Positions 1-7,140 of a stretch of 64,000 nt of DNA are shown here, piece by piece. The notes beneath the pieces are model-generated. The model was not told the DNA's origin, ran no database searches, and saw only the letters and a program-made list of their open reading frames with translations. Source of the DNA: Thermosulfuriphilus ammonigenes. Its GTDB lineage: Bacteria; Desulfobacterota; Thermodesulfobacteria; Thermodesulfobacteriales; ST65. How positions within the stretch are numbered: position 1 is the first letter of the stretch; each line of letters begins with the position of its first letter. The position numbers were made by a program, and so were the translations under genes. Location: NCBI RefSeq assembly GCF_011207455.1, contig NZ_CP048877.1, forward strand, positions 798,576 through 862,575. The letters run 5' to 3'.

Positions 1-19
1 GCTGAGTTTGAGCGTTAGG
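1..19 (+). mobile_element. attC: 3' end of an integron attC site (cut by window edge)
   Basis: The first 19 bases differ at one position from the last 19 bases (1068-1086) of the complete attC at 1028-1087, and end in the same GCGTTAGG recombination core. This shows that another cassette lies to the left and that the DUF4365 gene is flanked by attC sites on both sides. The integron integrase would be expected further left, outside the window. Confidence 0.8.
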
Positions 20-28
20 AGGAAAATT

Positions 29-973
29 GTGGGACAAATAGGATCTATTGCACATCATTTTCACCAGGGAGCAAGGTCAGAATATTTAGCTCAGTATGTG
101 TTATCTGCTTTTGGAATCGCAATTCCAGTACCAAGACCAGAAGATGCCGGAATTGACTTATATTGTGCTATTGGAGAAGAAGTTGGGAAACGATTATTGA
201 TAGAAAATTATTTTGTCGTACAAGTTAAAAGCAACAAAAATGATATAATACATGAACCAGAAGAAAGCGTAAAGTGGATTTTGTCTCAAAAATATCCCTT
301 TATCATTTGTGTAGTAAATAAATATGAAGGAATAATAGAACTTTACCAAACATTACAATTAGCAAAATTCTTTCCCGAAGAAGATATTAAAAGACTAATT
401 TTTAGTTTTTCTCCTTCAAAAGAAGGAAATTTTGTTGAACAGGAAGAAGATAAAAAGGAAGTTAAAATATTATTAGATCGCCCTATTTTGAAGATAAAGA
501 TACCAGATATTGATAAAAAGGAAATATTGTCTCAATATAAAAGAATTCTCAAATCTTGGATTGAATTGGACCAGGAAAATATTGATAGAAAAAATGCCGG
601 AATAAATGTTGTGATTTTTCCACCTAAAATTATTACAAATTCTGAGATTGTTCAAGAAAGAAAGTTGGAAGGTAACTTTTTTAAACATAAGCTTAATCAA
701 ATAATTGCAAATAAATATTATGAAAACCTGTTTTTCTTTTTAGCTCATGAAATTCATAATGCAGTTGCACAAGAAGATCAGGATCGATTTGTAGCTATTT
801 CTGATCTTTGTTGGGAACTTATTAAAGTTTTATCTTTGAAAGATAATTATGGAATTCGGATGTTGCAAGTTGCTATTAATAAAGGTTCTGAAAAATTATG
901 CTGTGATAGACATTTAAATTTATATATAAATGGTAAATTAATCCGAACTAATGGTGTCAAAATAGTCAAATAA
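29..973 (+). CDS. DUF4365 domain protein, integron cassette gene
   Basis: The protein is about 314 aa. The N-terminal half matches the DUF4365 pattern: an acidic GIDLYC segment about residue 40 followed by a YFVVQVKSN strand and a YPFIICVVN strand. This is the D...QxK arrangement of PD-(D/E)XK nuclease-like folds. The C-terminal half is not recognised. I place the start at GTG 29 because TAGGAGG (16-22) sits 6 bases upstream; an upstream TTG at 8 lies inside the attC site and is less likely. The gene is much more AT-rich than the chromosome to its right and is bracketed by attC sites, so it is a mobile cassette. DUF4365 proteins are often found in defence or other accessory islands, but the function here is unknown. 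Confidence 0.75.
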   Translation: MGQIGSIAHHFHQGARSEYLAQYVLSAFGIAIPVPRPEDAGIDLYCAIGEEVGKRLLIENYFVVQVKSNKNDIIHEPEESVKWILSQKYPFIICVVNKYEGIIELYQTLQLAKFFPEEDIKRLIFSFSPSKEGNFVEQEEDKKEVKILLDRPILKIKIPDIDKKEILSQYKRILKSWIELDQENIDRKNAGINVVIFPPKIITNSEIVQERKLEGNFFKHKLNQIIANKYYENLFFFLAHEIHNAVAQEDQDRFVAISDLCWELIKVLSLKDNYGIRMLQVAINKGSEKLCCDRHLNLYINGKLIRTNGVKIVK

Positions 974-1027
974 AAAGGGAGCTTGTTTGCAGAATTTAGA
1001 TTTTTAGGGCCAGAAAAAGTTAAAAAT

Positions 1028-1087
1028 CCTAACAATTCATTTCAACGGACGGGCTATATAGCCCGCCGCTGAGTTTAAGCGTTAGGA
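1028..1087 (+). mobile_element. attC: Complete integron attC recombination site (59-base element)
   Basis: The site starts with CCTAACAATTC, ends with AAGCGTTAGG, and has a central perfect palindromic arm GGCGGGC / GCCCGCC (with the order GACGGGC-TATATA-GCCCGCCGC). The outer arms CCTAAC and GTTAGG are complementary, as are the inner segments around TCAACGG and CCGCTGAG. This is the R''-L''-loop-L'-R' layout of classic short attC sites. The recombination point would be G/TTAGG at 1081-1082. Its orientation places cassette coding strands on the + strand, in agreement with the flanking genes. Confidence 0.9.
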
Positions 1088-1764
1088 TGAGATTTAATTT
1101 AAGAATAACGAATAAAAACGATAGTCTCATTGATATTATCCATAAGATCTGTACTGTAATTGGTGTGCTATTTGGTATTTGGTATTTGGGCATATTTTCA
1201 CACCATTCATCCTGTATTTGAGAAGGAACTAGAACTTCAAAAGTTGCGAGGCGAAAAAGAAAAATTAATTAAGTCAATAAAAGAAGTTACATATAGTTTA
1301 AATAAAGTCAAAAAGGAAAAAATATATTAGCGAAAAATATGCAGCAACTTCGGTTTGAAAAACAGCAGATCATTAATCAAATTTCCACATTGAAGGCCGA
1401 TTTAGATGCAAAAGAGAATGAATTAGGGAAATTAAATAGACAATTACAATTTGCATCTAAGGCTGCTATTTTGAATAGACTTTACTATTTTTCTGATAAA
1501 CTTATAAATGCATATTTATTACACATTACTACACATAAATCAGAAGAATTTGATGTAATTGAAGTTGCTAAGAAGATTCTTCATACTCATAAAAAGGACT
1601 CTGAAAATATTTATGAAAAACAAGCGTATGTTTTTTATTCTTATGTAAATAAACACGAAGATGAAAAATTCTTTGGAGATAAAATTATCGAGTTTGCTAT
1701 AATGTTGCCTTTTGAGTATAAATTTCAAAAAATCAAAACTTATAAAAAAAACAACAAATATTAA
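1087..1764 (+). pseudogene. Frameshifted membrane-anchored coiled-coil cassette gene
   Basis: Three reading-frame pieces read as one protein. ATG 1087 begins a short N-terminus with one membrane helix (about codons 15-32, ending FGIW). A second frame continues from about 1187 as WAYFHTIHPVF followed by a charged coiled coil, to a stop at 1328-1330. A third frame runs from about 1317 through ATG 1339 to 1764 with more coiled coil and a helical C-terminus. The first shift coincides exactly with a 7-bp tandem duplication GGTATTT at 1174-1180/1181-1187; removing one copy restores the frame. The second falls in an A-run at 1317-1322. Short membrane-plus-coiled-coil proteins of this kind are common cassette cargo. 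The piece at 1339-1764 could still be translated alone. No attC is visible after it. Confidence 0.6.
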
Positions 1765-1830
1765 ATAGGTAATTATCATGTAGATGATCTTATAGCTAGG
1801 CCTTTTGACATTAGCACTAGGGGGGCAAAA

Positions 1831-2081
1831 ATGGTAAAATTCTGGAACTACTTGGGAATTAAAGAGTTTTTTTTGAGACATATTGTAAGTTAATACAAAC
1901 TGCTAAGTCAAACGACATTATAAACTATGGAGATATTGCAAGAATTATAAATCTACGAACATCGAGTAGCCATATGGCTAGAGAAGTTGGTGAAATGTTG
2001 GGAACAATTTCTTCAATTGAGTACAGATTTAACAGACCAATGCTAAATCTTGGAAAATTTATTACTGGGGGCATCAAATAG
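1831..2081 (+). pseudogene. Frameshifted and probably truncated small gene
   Basis: ATG 1831, after a GGGGGG ribosome-binding-like stretch, reads MVKFWNYLGIKEFF and then stops. One base out of frame beyond a T8 run (1867-1874) the sequence continues for about 65 residues, including NYGDIARIINL, SSSHMAREVGEMLGTIS and RFNRPML, to TAG 2079-2081. These motifs resemble a family of small hypothetical proteins in which the RPML segment is followed by a further conserved region. Here the reading diverges after RPML, so the 3' end also seems lost. The gene is AT-rich like its left neighbours. The family function is not known to me; the assignment is by motif memory only. Confidence 0.5.
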
Positions 2082-2143
2082 ATGACACAACATTAAAATA
2101 GGCCGAACTCTATCAAAACATTGCAGAGCCTATTGTCATCTAT
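2078..2143. repeat. Imperfect long inverted repeat at the array edge
   Basis: ATAGATGACA (2078-2087) is the exact complement of TGTCATCTAT (2134-2143). Inside it, AATAGGC (2097-2103) pairs with GCCTATT (2128-2134). A 9-base insertion on the left arm makes the hairpin asymmetric. It overlaps the end of the broken gene at 1831-2081. It lacks the GTTRRRY core of an attC. It may be a decayed recombination site, an insertion-element end or a transcription terminator. Confidence 0.5.
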
Positions 2144-2204
2144 TAATGGGGTCATCAAACACTCGACATTTTAGGGGCTCAAAACCCTTGATATTCAAGG
2201 AGTT

Positions 2205-2395
2205 TCAATGTCGACTAAAAAGCGCTCCCATTAATAAGATTTCGGTTAGGGCCTGGATTTCGAGTTCTTTTTCGGCCAGGAGCCGTTTGAGGCGAGCGTT
2301 TTCGGCGAAAAACCGCTTGAGGCCTTTGGCTTCGGTTTTATTTGAGGCCAGGCTCTGATGGAATTTACACAAACGGGTAGACAGTTCCTTTATGG
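2205..2395 (-). pseudogene. IS3-family transposase OrfA remnant
   Basis: On the minus strand, an open frame ending at TGA 2205-2207 contains LKRFFAENARLKRLLAEK followed by ELEIQALTEIL. This is the leucine-zipper tail typical of IS3-family OrfA, where ENxRLKRLLAEKxLEIxxLKEIL is the familiar pattern. No helix-turn-helix N-terminus, OrfB or terminal repeats are visible, so this is a fragment of about 40-60 recognisable residues. It lies exactly at the transition from the AT-rich cassette array to the GC-richer chromosome, which suggests it took part in forming the junction or that insertion sequences accumulated there. Confidence 0.6.
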
Positions 2396-2656
2396 GGAGA
2401 AGACCTGTTTCAAAAAGGATAGATTTATATGAGGTAAATGGTTATTTAATTTGGCCAAGCCGTGTCTGACTGGAGCCCCTACTCGAGTAAAGTTTACTCC
2501 TTGTAGGTGCCTCACCCAGGAAAGACGACTGTCTGGAAAGATAGTCCCCAGGTAAACAACTATAGCGCAGGCTACCACCACGGCCTTAAGAAATCGCCTC
2601 AGCCGAGACTCATAGGGAAGGCCAAATTCGTAAAGATAAAATCGATATCGGGCCAC
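2390..2656 (-). CDS. Small single-pass membrane protein, unknown function
   Basis: The protein is 88 aa. GTG start at 2654-2656 is preceded by a strong AGGAGG six bases upstream, which is the main reason to believe the gene. Residues about 23-42 (FLKAVVVACAIVVYLGTIF) form one membrane segment after a basic N-terminus; the rest is basic and soluble. It follows the PHP gene by 27 bases on the same strand and is probably in its operon. The last codons touch the IS3 remnant, so the C-terminus may have been altered by that insertion. I do not recognise a family. Confidence 0.5.
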   Translation of the reverse strand: MARYRFYLYEFGLPYESRLRRFLKAVVVACAIVVYLGTIFPDSRLSWVRHLQGVNFTRVGAPVRHGLAKLNNHLPHINLSFLKQVFSP

Positions 2657-2683
2657 GGGCTGCCTCCTGGGATCTTTTATCTC

Positions 2684-3562
2684 TTATCGGTCTTTTGTCT
2701 TATTATTATAACGTTTCTTCCAGAGCCTTCTGAGATCTTCCACTGTTCGATAGGGAACCCTTAAATTGCCCCGCCCAAAAGCCAACTTTATATGGGGTTT
2801 GTTTGCCCCATGAAAGTCTGTCCCACCAGTCTCCACCAAGGATAGATCTTTGGCAATCTGATGACATAAAGCGGTAAAGGCCTCGTCATGATCAGAATAA
2901 TAACTTTCTATACCATCTAGCCCTTGAGCTACCAGGTTTGCGACAAAGGCCTTAAGGGCCTCTGGACGAGAGATGTTCAAGGTTACTGGGTGGGCTAATA
3001 CAGCTAGCCCTCGGGCCTTGTGGATAAGGTCTATGGCCTCGGGAGCCGAGAGCCTTTCTTTAGGAACATAGGCTGCGGCCCCCGTCTTTAAAAAGCGTTC
3101 AAAGGCCTCATGGATGTTTGCACAGACCCTTTTCTCCACCAACAGGCGGGCGATATGAGGGCGACCTATTTGGCCCCCGGCAATAGCCTCCACCTCTTCC
3201 ATGGTAATATCTATTCCCAGCTCCTGGAGTTTACGAATAATTTTTGGGTTTCGCTCCGCCCGGGCCCGCTGAAGGTACTCAAGCCGCTCCCTCAAGTAGG
3301 AAGATTGATAATCAATGAAATACCCCAGGATATGAAATGTTCCTCCTTCATAAAGGGCACTGAGCTCAACGCCGGGGATAAACTCTACTCCTAAAGCTCT
3401 GGCAGCTACTTCGGCCTCGGCCAGCCCTCCGATGGTATCGTGATCCGTAAGGGCAACGGCCGCCAGTTCCACCTTCTGGGCCATTGATATCAGCTCTTCA
3501 GGACTTAAAGTTCCATCAGAGGCCGTAGAATGAGTATGAAGGTCAACAATTTTGGACGGCAT
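2684..3562 (-). CDS. PHP-domain phosphoesterase (RNase AM / TrpH-YciV type)
   Basis: The protein is 292 aa, a usual size for this family of metal-dependent phosphoesterases that includes the 5'-3' exoribonuclease RNase AM. The metal-binding PHP motifs are present in order: DLHTHSTASDGTLSPEE (residues 7-23), LTDHDT (39-44), GVELSA, RPHIARLL, LAHPV and GGTDFHG. I start at ATG 3562 because AAGGAG lies five bases upstream; an in-frame start 39 bases earlier has no ribosome-binding site. A small membrane-protein gene follows in the same direction. The universal stress gene diverges upstream, so the 95-base gap should hold promoters for both. Biochemical activity (RNA or nucleoside bisphosphate) is inferred from family. 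Confidence 0.85.
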   Translation of the reverse strand: MPSKIVDLHTHSTASDGTLSPEELISMAQKVELAAVALTDHDTIGGLAEAEVAARALGVEFIPGVELSALYEGGTFHILGYFIDYQSSYLRERLEYLQRARAERNPKIIRKLQELGIDITMEEVEAIAGGQIGRPHIARLLVEKRVCANIHEAFERFLKTGAAAYVPKERLSAPEAIDLIHKARGLAVLAHPVTLNISRPEALKAFVANLVAQGLDGIESYYSDHDEAFTALCHQIAKDLSLVETGGTDFHGANKPHIKLAFGRGNLRVPYRTVEDLRRLWKKRYNNKTKDR

Positions 3563-3657
3563 AAATACTCCTTGCATTTTTCGAAGTTGATAGACTAACA
3601 AGATTAATAGCGGGCGGCGGAGAAGGAAAGCCCCAATTTCAGAGAAAGGAGGTTCAA

Positions 3658-4110
3658 ATGAAGATCGAAAGAATTCTTTTCCCGGTAGACTTTACCTCAG
3701 CCTCGACAAAAGTTCTGCCTTATGCCCTTTATCTGGCCGAAAAGCTGGGGGCTAAACTTTATATCCTCTACGTGGTGGAAGATTTATCTCGTTACACCAG
3801 CATTCCTGTAGCCCACGTAAGTCTAGCCTCCTTTGAGAAAGAGCTAGAAGAAGCGGCGGGCAAAAAAATGGAAAGTTTTGTCGAAGAAAATCTTCAGGGC
3901 TTTTCAAATTATGAGACCCATATCACCAAAGGCGATGCCGCCGGCGAGATAGTCACCTTCGCTAAGCTGCATGATATCGACCTCATCGTAATGGCCACCC
4001 ACGGTCGCAAGGGTTTGGAGAAGGCCCTGTTTGGAAGCGTTACCGAAAAGGTGCTGAAGATCTCTCCTGTGCCGGTACTCACGGTCAACCCGGAGCAGGT
4101 TCGTTCTTAG
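3658..4110 (+). CDS. Universal stress protein, UspA family
   Basis: The protein is 150 aa, a single Usp domain. It begins with IERILFPVDFTSASTKVLPYAL and ends with the ATP-binding signature region IVMATHGRKGLEKALFGS followed by VTEKVLKISPVPVLTV. The G-x2-G-x9-G(S/T) nucleotide motif is intact, so it is likely of the ATP-binding type. The start is supported by AAAGGAGG six bases upstream. It stands alone on the plus strand, divergent from the PHP gene, and its stop overlaps the 3' end of the hydantoinase B gene by four bases. Confidence 0.9.
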   Translation: MKIERILFPVDFTSASTKVLPYALYLAEKLGAKLYILYVVEDLSRYTSIPVAHVSLASFEKELEEAAGKKMESFVEENLQGFSNYETHITKGDAAGEIVTFAKLHDIDLIVMATHGRKGLEKALFGSVTEKVLKISPVPVLTVNPEQVRS

Positions 4111-5651
4111 GCTCCCCAGCCGCCGCCGCCAGGGGTACGGATTTCAAGGATGTCCCCGGGAAGGGCTTGAAGATGCGTCTTCCCGGGGAGAATCCTCTTT
4201 TTGCCCCCACGGATGAAGACATTCTGGCCCCTGCGCCCAGGAGCCCCTCCCTGTAGCCCATAAGGACAAAAACGCCGCCTCTCTGAGAGAATAGTCACCT
4301 GGGTCGGCTGGAGAAACCGATAGGCCCTGATGATTCCATCCCCACCCCGAAAACGGCCCCGGCCTCCCGAGCGTTCTCGGAGACGATATCTTTCCACAAG
4401 CAGGGGATAGATCTGTTCCAAGGCTTCGATAGGGGTGTTTAGGGTATTGGTCATGTGGGTGTGAACCCCTGAGAGCCCCGGGGCGCCGAAGCGGCCTCCC
4501 ATCCCCCCACCGATAGTCTCATAATAGGTAAGCTCACCAAAGCCCATGGCCACATTGTTCATAGACCCACAGCTGGCTGCCGGAATCCGTTCGGGTATAG
4601 CCTGAGCTAAAGCCCCCAGGATGACATCCACCAAACGTTGAGAGGTTTCCACGTTACCAGCGGCTACAGGGCTTGGATATCTGGCATCAACTACCGTTCC
4701 AGGCTTGGTAAGCACCCGGATAGGCTCAAGAGCTCCAGCATTTATCGGCATCTCTTCCGGGCTGAGAGCTAAAAATACATAATAGACTGCGGCGGCGGCC
4801 ACGCTGGCTACTGTATTGATTCCGGTAGAGGCTGCTTTATCGGAATCAGACAAATCCACTATCGCCCGGCTCCCATCTATAGAAACCCGGGCGACAATCT
4901 TCACCGGTTCTTTGCCCAGCCCATCATCGTCCAGGCAATCTTCAAAAAAGTAGTGGCCATCCGGGATTTCGGAAATAGTCTCTTCCATCATCTGTTGGGC
5001 ATGGAGAAACAGACCTTCGACCCGTTCAATAAGGGTCTTGATGCCGTAGGCCCTAATCATCTCTTTAAGCCTGATCTCTCCTCGCACCAGAGCGGCCTGT
5101 TGGGCCGTAAGATCCCCCCTTCTTTCCTGGGGATTGCGTACCTGAGAAAGAAACCAGGCCAGAAACTCTTCGTTTATTCTCCCCTGGCGCTTAAGATGTT
5201 GAGGTCTGATAAGAACACCTTCTTCTGAAATGTGGCTGGCCAGAGGCATGGAGCCCGGCATCTTGCCACCTACATCAGCATGATGGGCCCGTACCAGAAG
5301 GAAAAAAAGAGGTCTATCAGCATCGGCAAAGACCGGTTTAATCAAGGTGATATCCGGCAAATGGGTGCCCCCAGCGTAAGGATCGTTGGTGATAATTAGG
5401 TCTTCAGGGACAAAATCTACCTCTTTGAGGAGGGCAGCCATGGTGGCCGGCATAGCTCCCAGGTGGACAGGGATATGGGCCGCCTGAGCCACCAGTCGCC
5501 CCCGGCCATCGCAGATGGCGCAGGAAAAGTCTCTGCGCTCTTTGATATTGGCGGAGAAGGCGCTTTTGCGAAGAACAATTCCCATTTCCTCGGCCACCGC
5601 CGAGAAAAGGCGATCAAATATGCTTATCTCTATGGCCTCTTGCCCTCGCAT
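4107..5651 (-). CDS. hyuB: Hydantoinase B / oxoprolinase beta-type subunit
   Basis: The protein is 514 aa, matching N-methylhydantoinase/5-oxoprolinase B subunits. Signature stretches are NDPYAGGTHLPDITL (about 96-110), RAHHADVGGKMPGSM and the glycine-rich C-terminus TPGGGGWG. These subunits work with an ATP-binding HyuA partner on cyclic amides such as hydantoins or 5-oxoproline. No hyuA is present in this window. The start overlaps the end of cbiC by 22 bases, and the gene is last in a four-gene overlapping operon with speD, speE and cbiC. The substrate cannot be read from sequence. Confidence 0.85.
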   Translation of the reverse strand: MRGQEAIEISIFDRLFSAVAEEMGIVLRKSAFSANIKERRDFSCAICDGRGRLVAQAAHIPVHLGAMPATMAALLKEVDFVPEDLIITNDPYAGGTHLPDITLIKPVFADADRPLFFLLVRAHHADVGGKMPGSMPLASHISEEGVLIRPQHLKRQGRINEEFLAWFLSQVRNPQERRGDLTAQQAALVRGEIRLKEMIRAYGIKTLIERVEGLFLHAQQMMEETISEIPDGHYFFEDCLDDDGLGKEPVKIVARVSIDGSRAIVDLSDSDKAASTGINTVASVAAAAVYYVFLALSPEEMPINAGALEPIRVLTKPGTVVDARYPSPVAAGNVETSQRLVDVILGALAQAIPERIPAASCGSMNNVAMGFGELTYYETIGGGMGGRFGAPGLSGVHTHMTNTLNTPIEALEQIYPLLVERYRLRERSGGRGRFRGGDGIIRAYRFLQPTQVTILSERRRFCPYGLQGGAPGRRGQNVFIRGGKKRILPGKTHLQALPGDILEIRTPGGGGWGA

Positions 5652-6283
5652 AAGAGCAACCTTATCAAGGCGTTGACAACAGCCGCAGCTACCGGGCTGC
5701 CTCCCTTGTTGCCCAGACAGGTAATGAAGGGAAAATCCATCAGACTAAGAAGTTCTTTAGCCCGGGCCGCCTCGACAAAGCCCACCGGGCATCCGACCAA
5801 AAGTCCCACCTTGAGACGTCCTTGGTTTATCAGTTCAAGGGCCCGAAGAAGAGCCGTAGGGGCGTTACCAATAGCCATTACTGACCAAGGCCTTTTTGAG
5901 GCCAACTCTACAGCGGCCTCAGCCCGCGTGAGCCCCCTCTGACGGGCCATATCCATTACTGTTGTCTGGTCTATAAAACAGCAGGTTTCAAGGCCTAGCC
6001 TCCGGGCCGAAGGCGCGATAGCTACCTCCACCATTCGAACATCACAAAAGATAGGGTTTCCTTCTCGCAGAACCCTTAGACCAACCTCAATGGCCCTGGG
6101 GTGAAAGCGAAGATTTCGGGCAAAATCCAGGTCGGCAGTAGCGTGGATGACTCGCAGGACCACCTCTCCCTCCGGGCCAGAGGGGAGTTGGGCTCCCAGC
6201 TCTCTTCGGATAATGGCAAAACTTTCCTCTTCGATGGCCCGCCCTTTAGAGAAATCCGAAACAGAAGGAGAAACTTTGGTCAT
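5630..6283 (-). CDS. cbiC: Precorrin-8X methylmutase / cobalt-precorrin-8 methylmutase
   Basis: About 217 aa. It catalyses the methyl shift that yields hydrogenobyrinate or cobyrinate in B12 synthesis. The active-site region RVIHATADLDFA (with the catalytic His), the IFCDVRMVEVAI segment, and VGCPVGFVEAAR with CLGNKGGSPVAAAVVNAL at the end are all characteristic. I start at ATG 6283, nine bases after the speE stop; a start at 6337 inside speE is possible but would add an atypical N-terminus, and no good ribosome-binding site is seen for either. No other B12-ring genes are nearby, so this is a displaced member of the pathway, co-transcribed with polyamine genes and hyuB. Confidence 0.9.
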   Translation of the reverse strand: MTKVSPSVSDFSKGRAIEEESFAIIRRELGAQLPSGPEGEVVLRVIHATADLDFARNLRFHPRAIEVGLRVLREGNPIFCDVRMVEVAIAPSARRLGLETCCFIDQTTVMDMARQRGLTRAEAAVELASKRPWSVMAIGNAPTALLRALELINQGRLKVGLLVGCPVGFVEAARAKELLSLMDFPFITCLGNKGGSPVAAAVVNALIRLLLCEGKRP

Positions 6284-6291
6284 AGACAGGA

Positions 6292-7140
6292 TTAGGCGGC
6301 TTCCTGTTCCGGGGTCTTTAAGAGATCCTGCCACCAAGTAGGCAAAGCAAAAGAGGCTTGGTGAACTTCTGGATTATAATAACGACCGCTAACCTGCCTT
6401 TGAGGCCGACGAAGATCGACTTCAAGCTTGCTAGCCAACACAAAGGCGATTTCATCGCCATAGGTGGGAACCGGAGCCCTATAGATACCGACCTGGGGGA
6501 AGACACGACGGGTACGGCGATAGGCCATGGGCATGACATGAGGAATCGTCCGAGGAAGGGAGGCCTGCTGAACCATCACCCCCCAGGGGGTGAGAGCCTC
6601 CCGAACGTGTCGATAGAAGTCTTCCTCAAAGAGGATTTTGGCCGGTCCTACCGGATCGGTACAATCCACCAGGACAACATCAAAGGGATGGGACTTCACC
6701 TCTTCAGAGGCAACGTAGGAGGCCCCATCACCAAAGATGAGCTGGACCCGCGGATCATCGAAGTCACCGGAGATCTCCCGGAGATATTTCTGGCAGGCTC
6801 TGAAAACAGCCTCATCAACCTCGATCTGGACCACCCGTTCGATGGAGGGGTAGCGTAAAATCTCACGAAGACTGCCACCGTCTCCCCCACCGATAATAAG
6901 AACGCTTTGGGGCTCCTTGGAGACCACAGTCAGGGGAACATGGACCAGCATCTCGTGGTAGATAAATTCATCACCCTCGGTGAGCTGGACCACGCCATCC
7001 AGAACGAGGAAACGCCCCCAGAATCGATTCTTAAGGATTAACAGATGCTGATGGGGAGTTCGCTCTTCGTAAAGCGGCGTAACCTCGTAACTGTGCAGAT
7101 AACCCGGCGCAATTTTTTCCGACCACCAGTAGTTAGTCAA
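6292..7140 (-). CDS. speE: Spermidine synthase-type aminopropyltransferase
   Basis: The protein is 282 aa. It transfers an aminopropyl group from decarboxylated S-adenosylmethionine to a diamine (putrescine or agmatine). N-terminal YEVTPLYEERTPHQ leads to FIYHEMLVHVPL, the nucleotide-binding loop IIGGGDGGSLREIL, VEVD-type ribose binder (QIEVDEAV), and the catalytic/diamine loop VDCTDPVGPAKILFEEDFY. All are standard for the family. The start overlaps the speD stop by four bases (ATGA), showing translational coupling; the two proteins make the donor and use it. Thermophiles often favour agmatine as acceptor, but this sequence alone does not decide. Confidence 0.92.
   Translation of the reverse strand: MTNYWWSEKIAPGYLHSYEVTPLYEERTPHQHLLILKNRFWGRFLVLDGVVQLTEGDEFIYHEMLVHVPLTVVSKEPQSVLIIGGGDGGSLREILRYPSIERVVQIEVDEAVFRACQKYLREISGDFDDPRVQLIFGDGASYVASEEVKSHPFDVVLVDCTDPVGPAKILFEEDFYRHVREALTPWGVMVQQASLPRTIPHVMPMAYRRTRRVFPQVGIYRAPVPTYGDEIAFVLASKLEVDLRRPQRQVSGRYYNPEVHQASFALPTWWQDLLKTPEQEAA

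Noticed and set aside
2078-2143. Second attC site
   Set aside because: The arms pair, but no GTTRRRY/RYYYAAC core is present and the geometry is asymmetric, so I list it only as an inverted repeat.
2146-2358. Plus-strand open frame of 70 codons
   Set aside because: It is antisense to the IS3 OrfA remnant, which has recognisable protein sequence; the plus frame has none.
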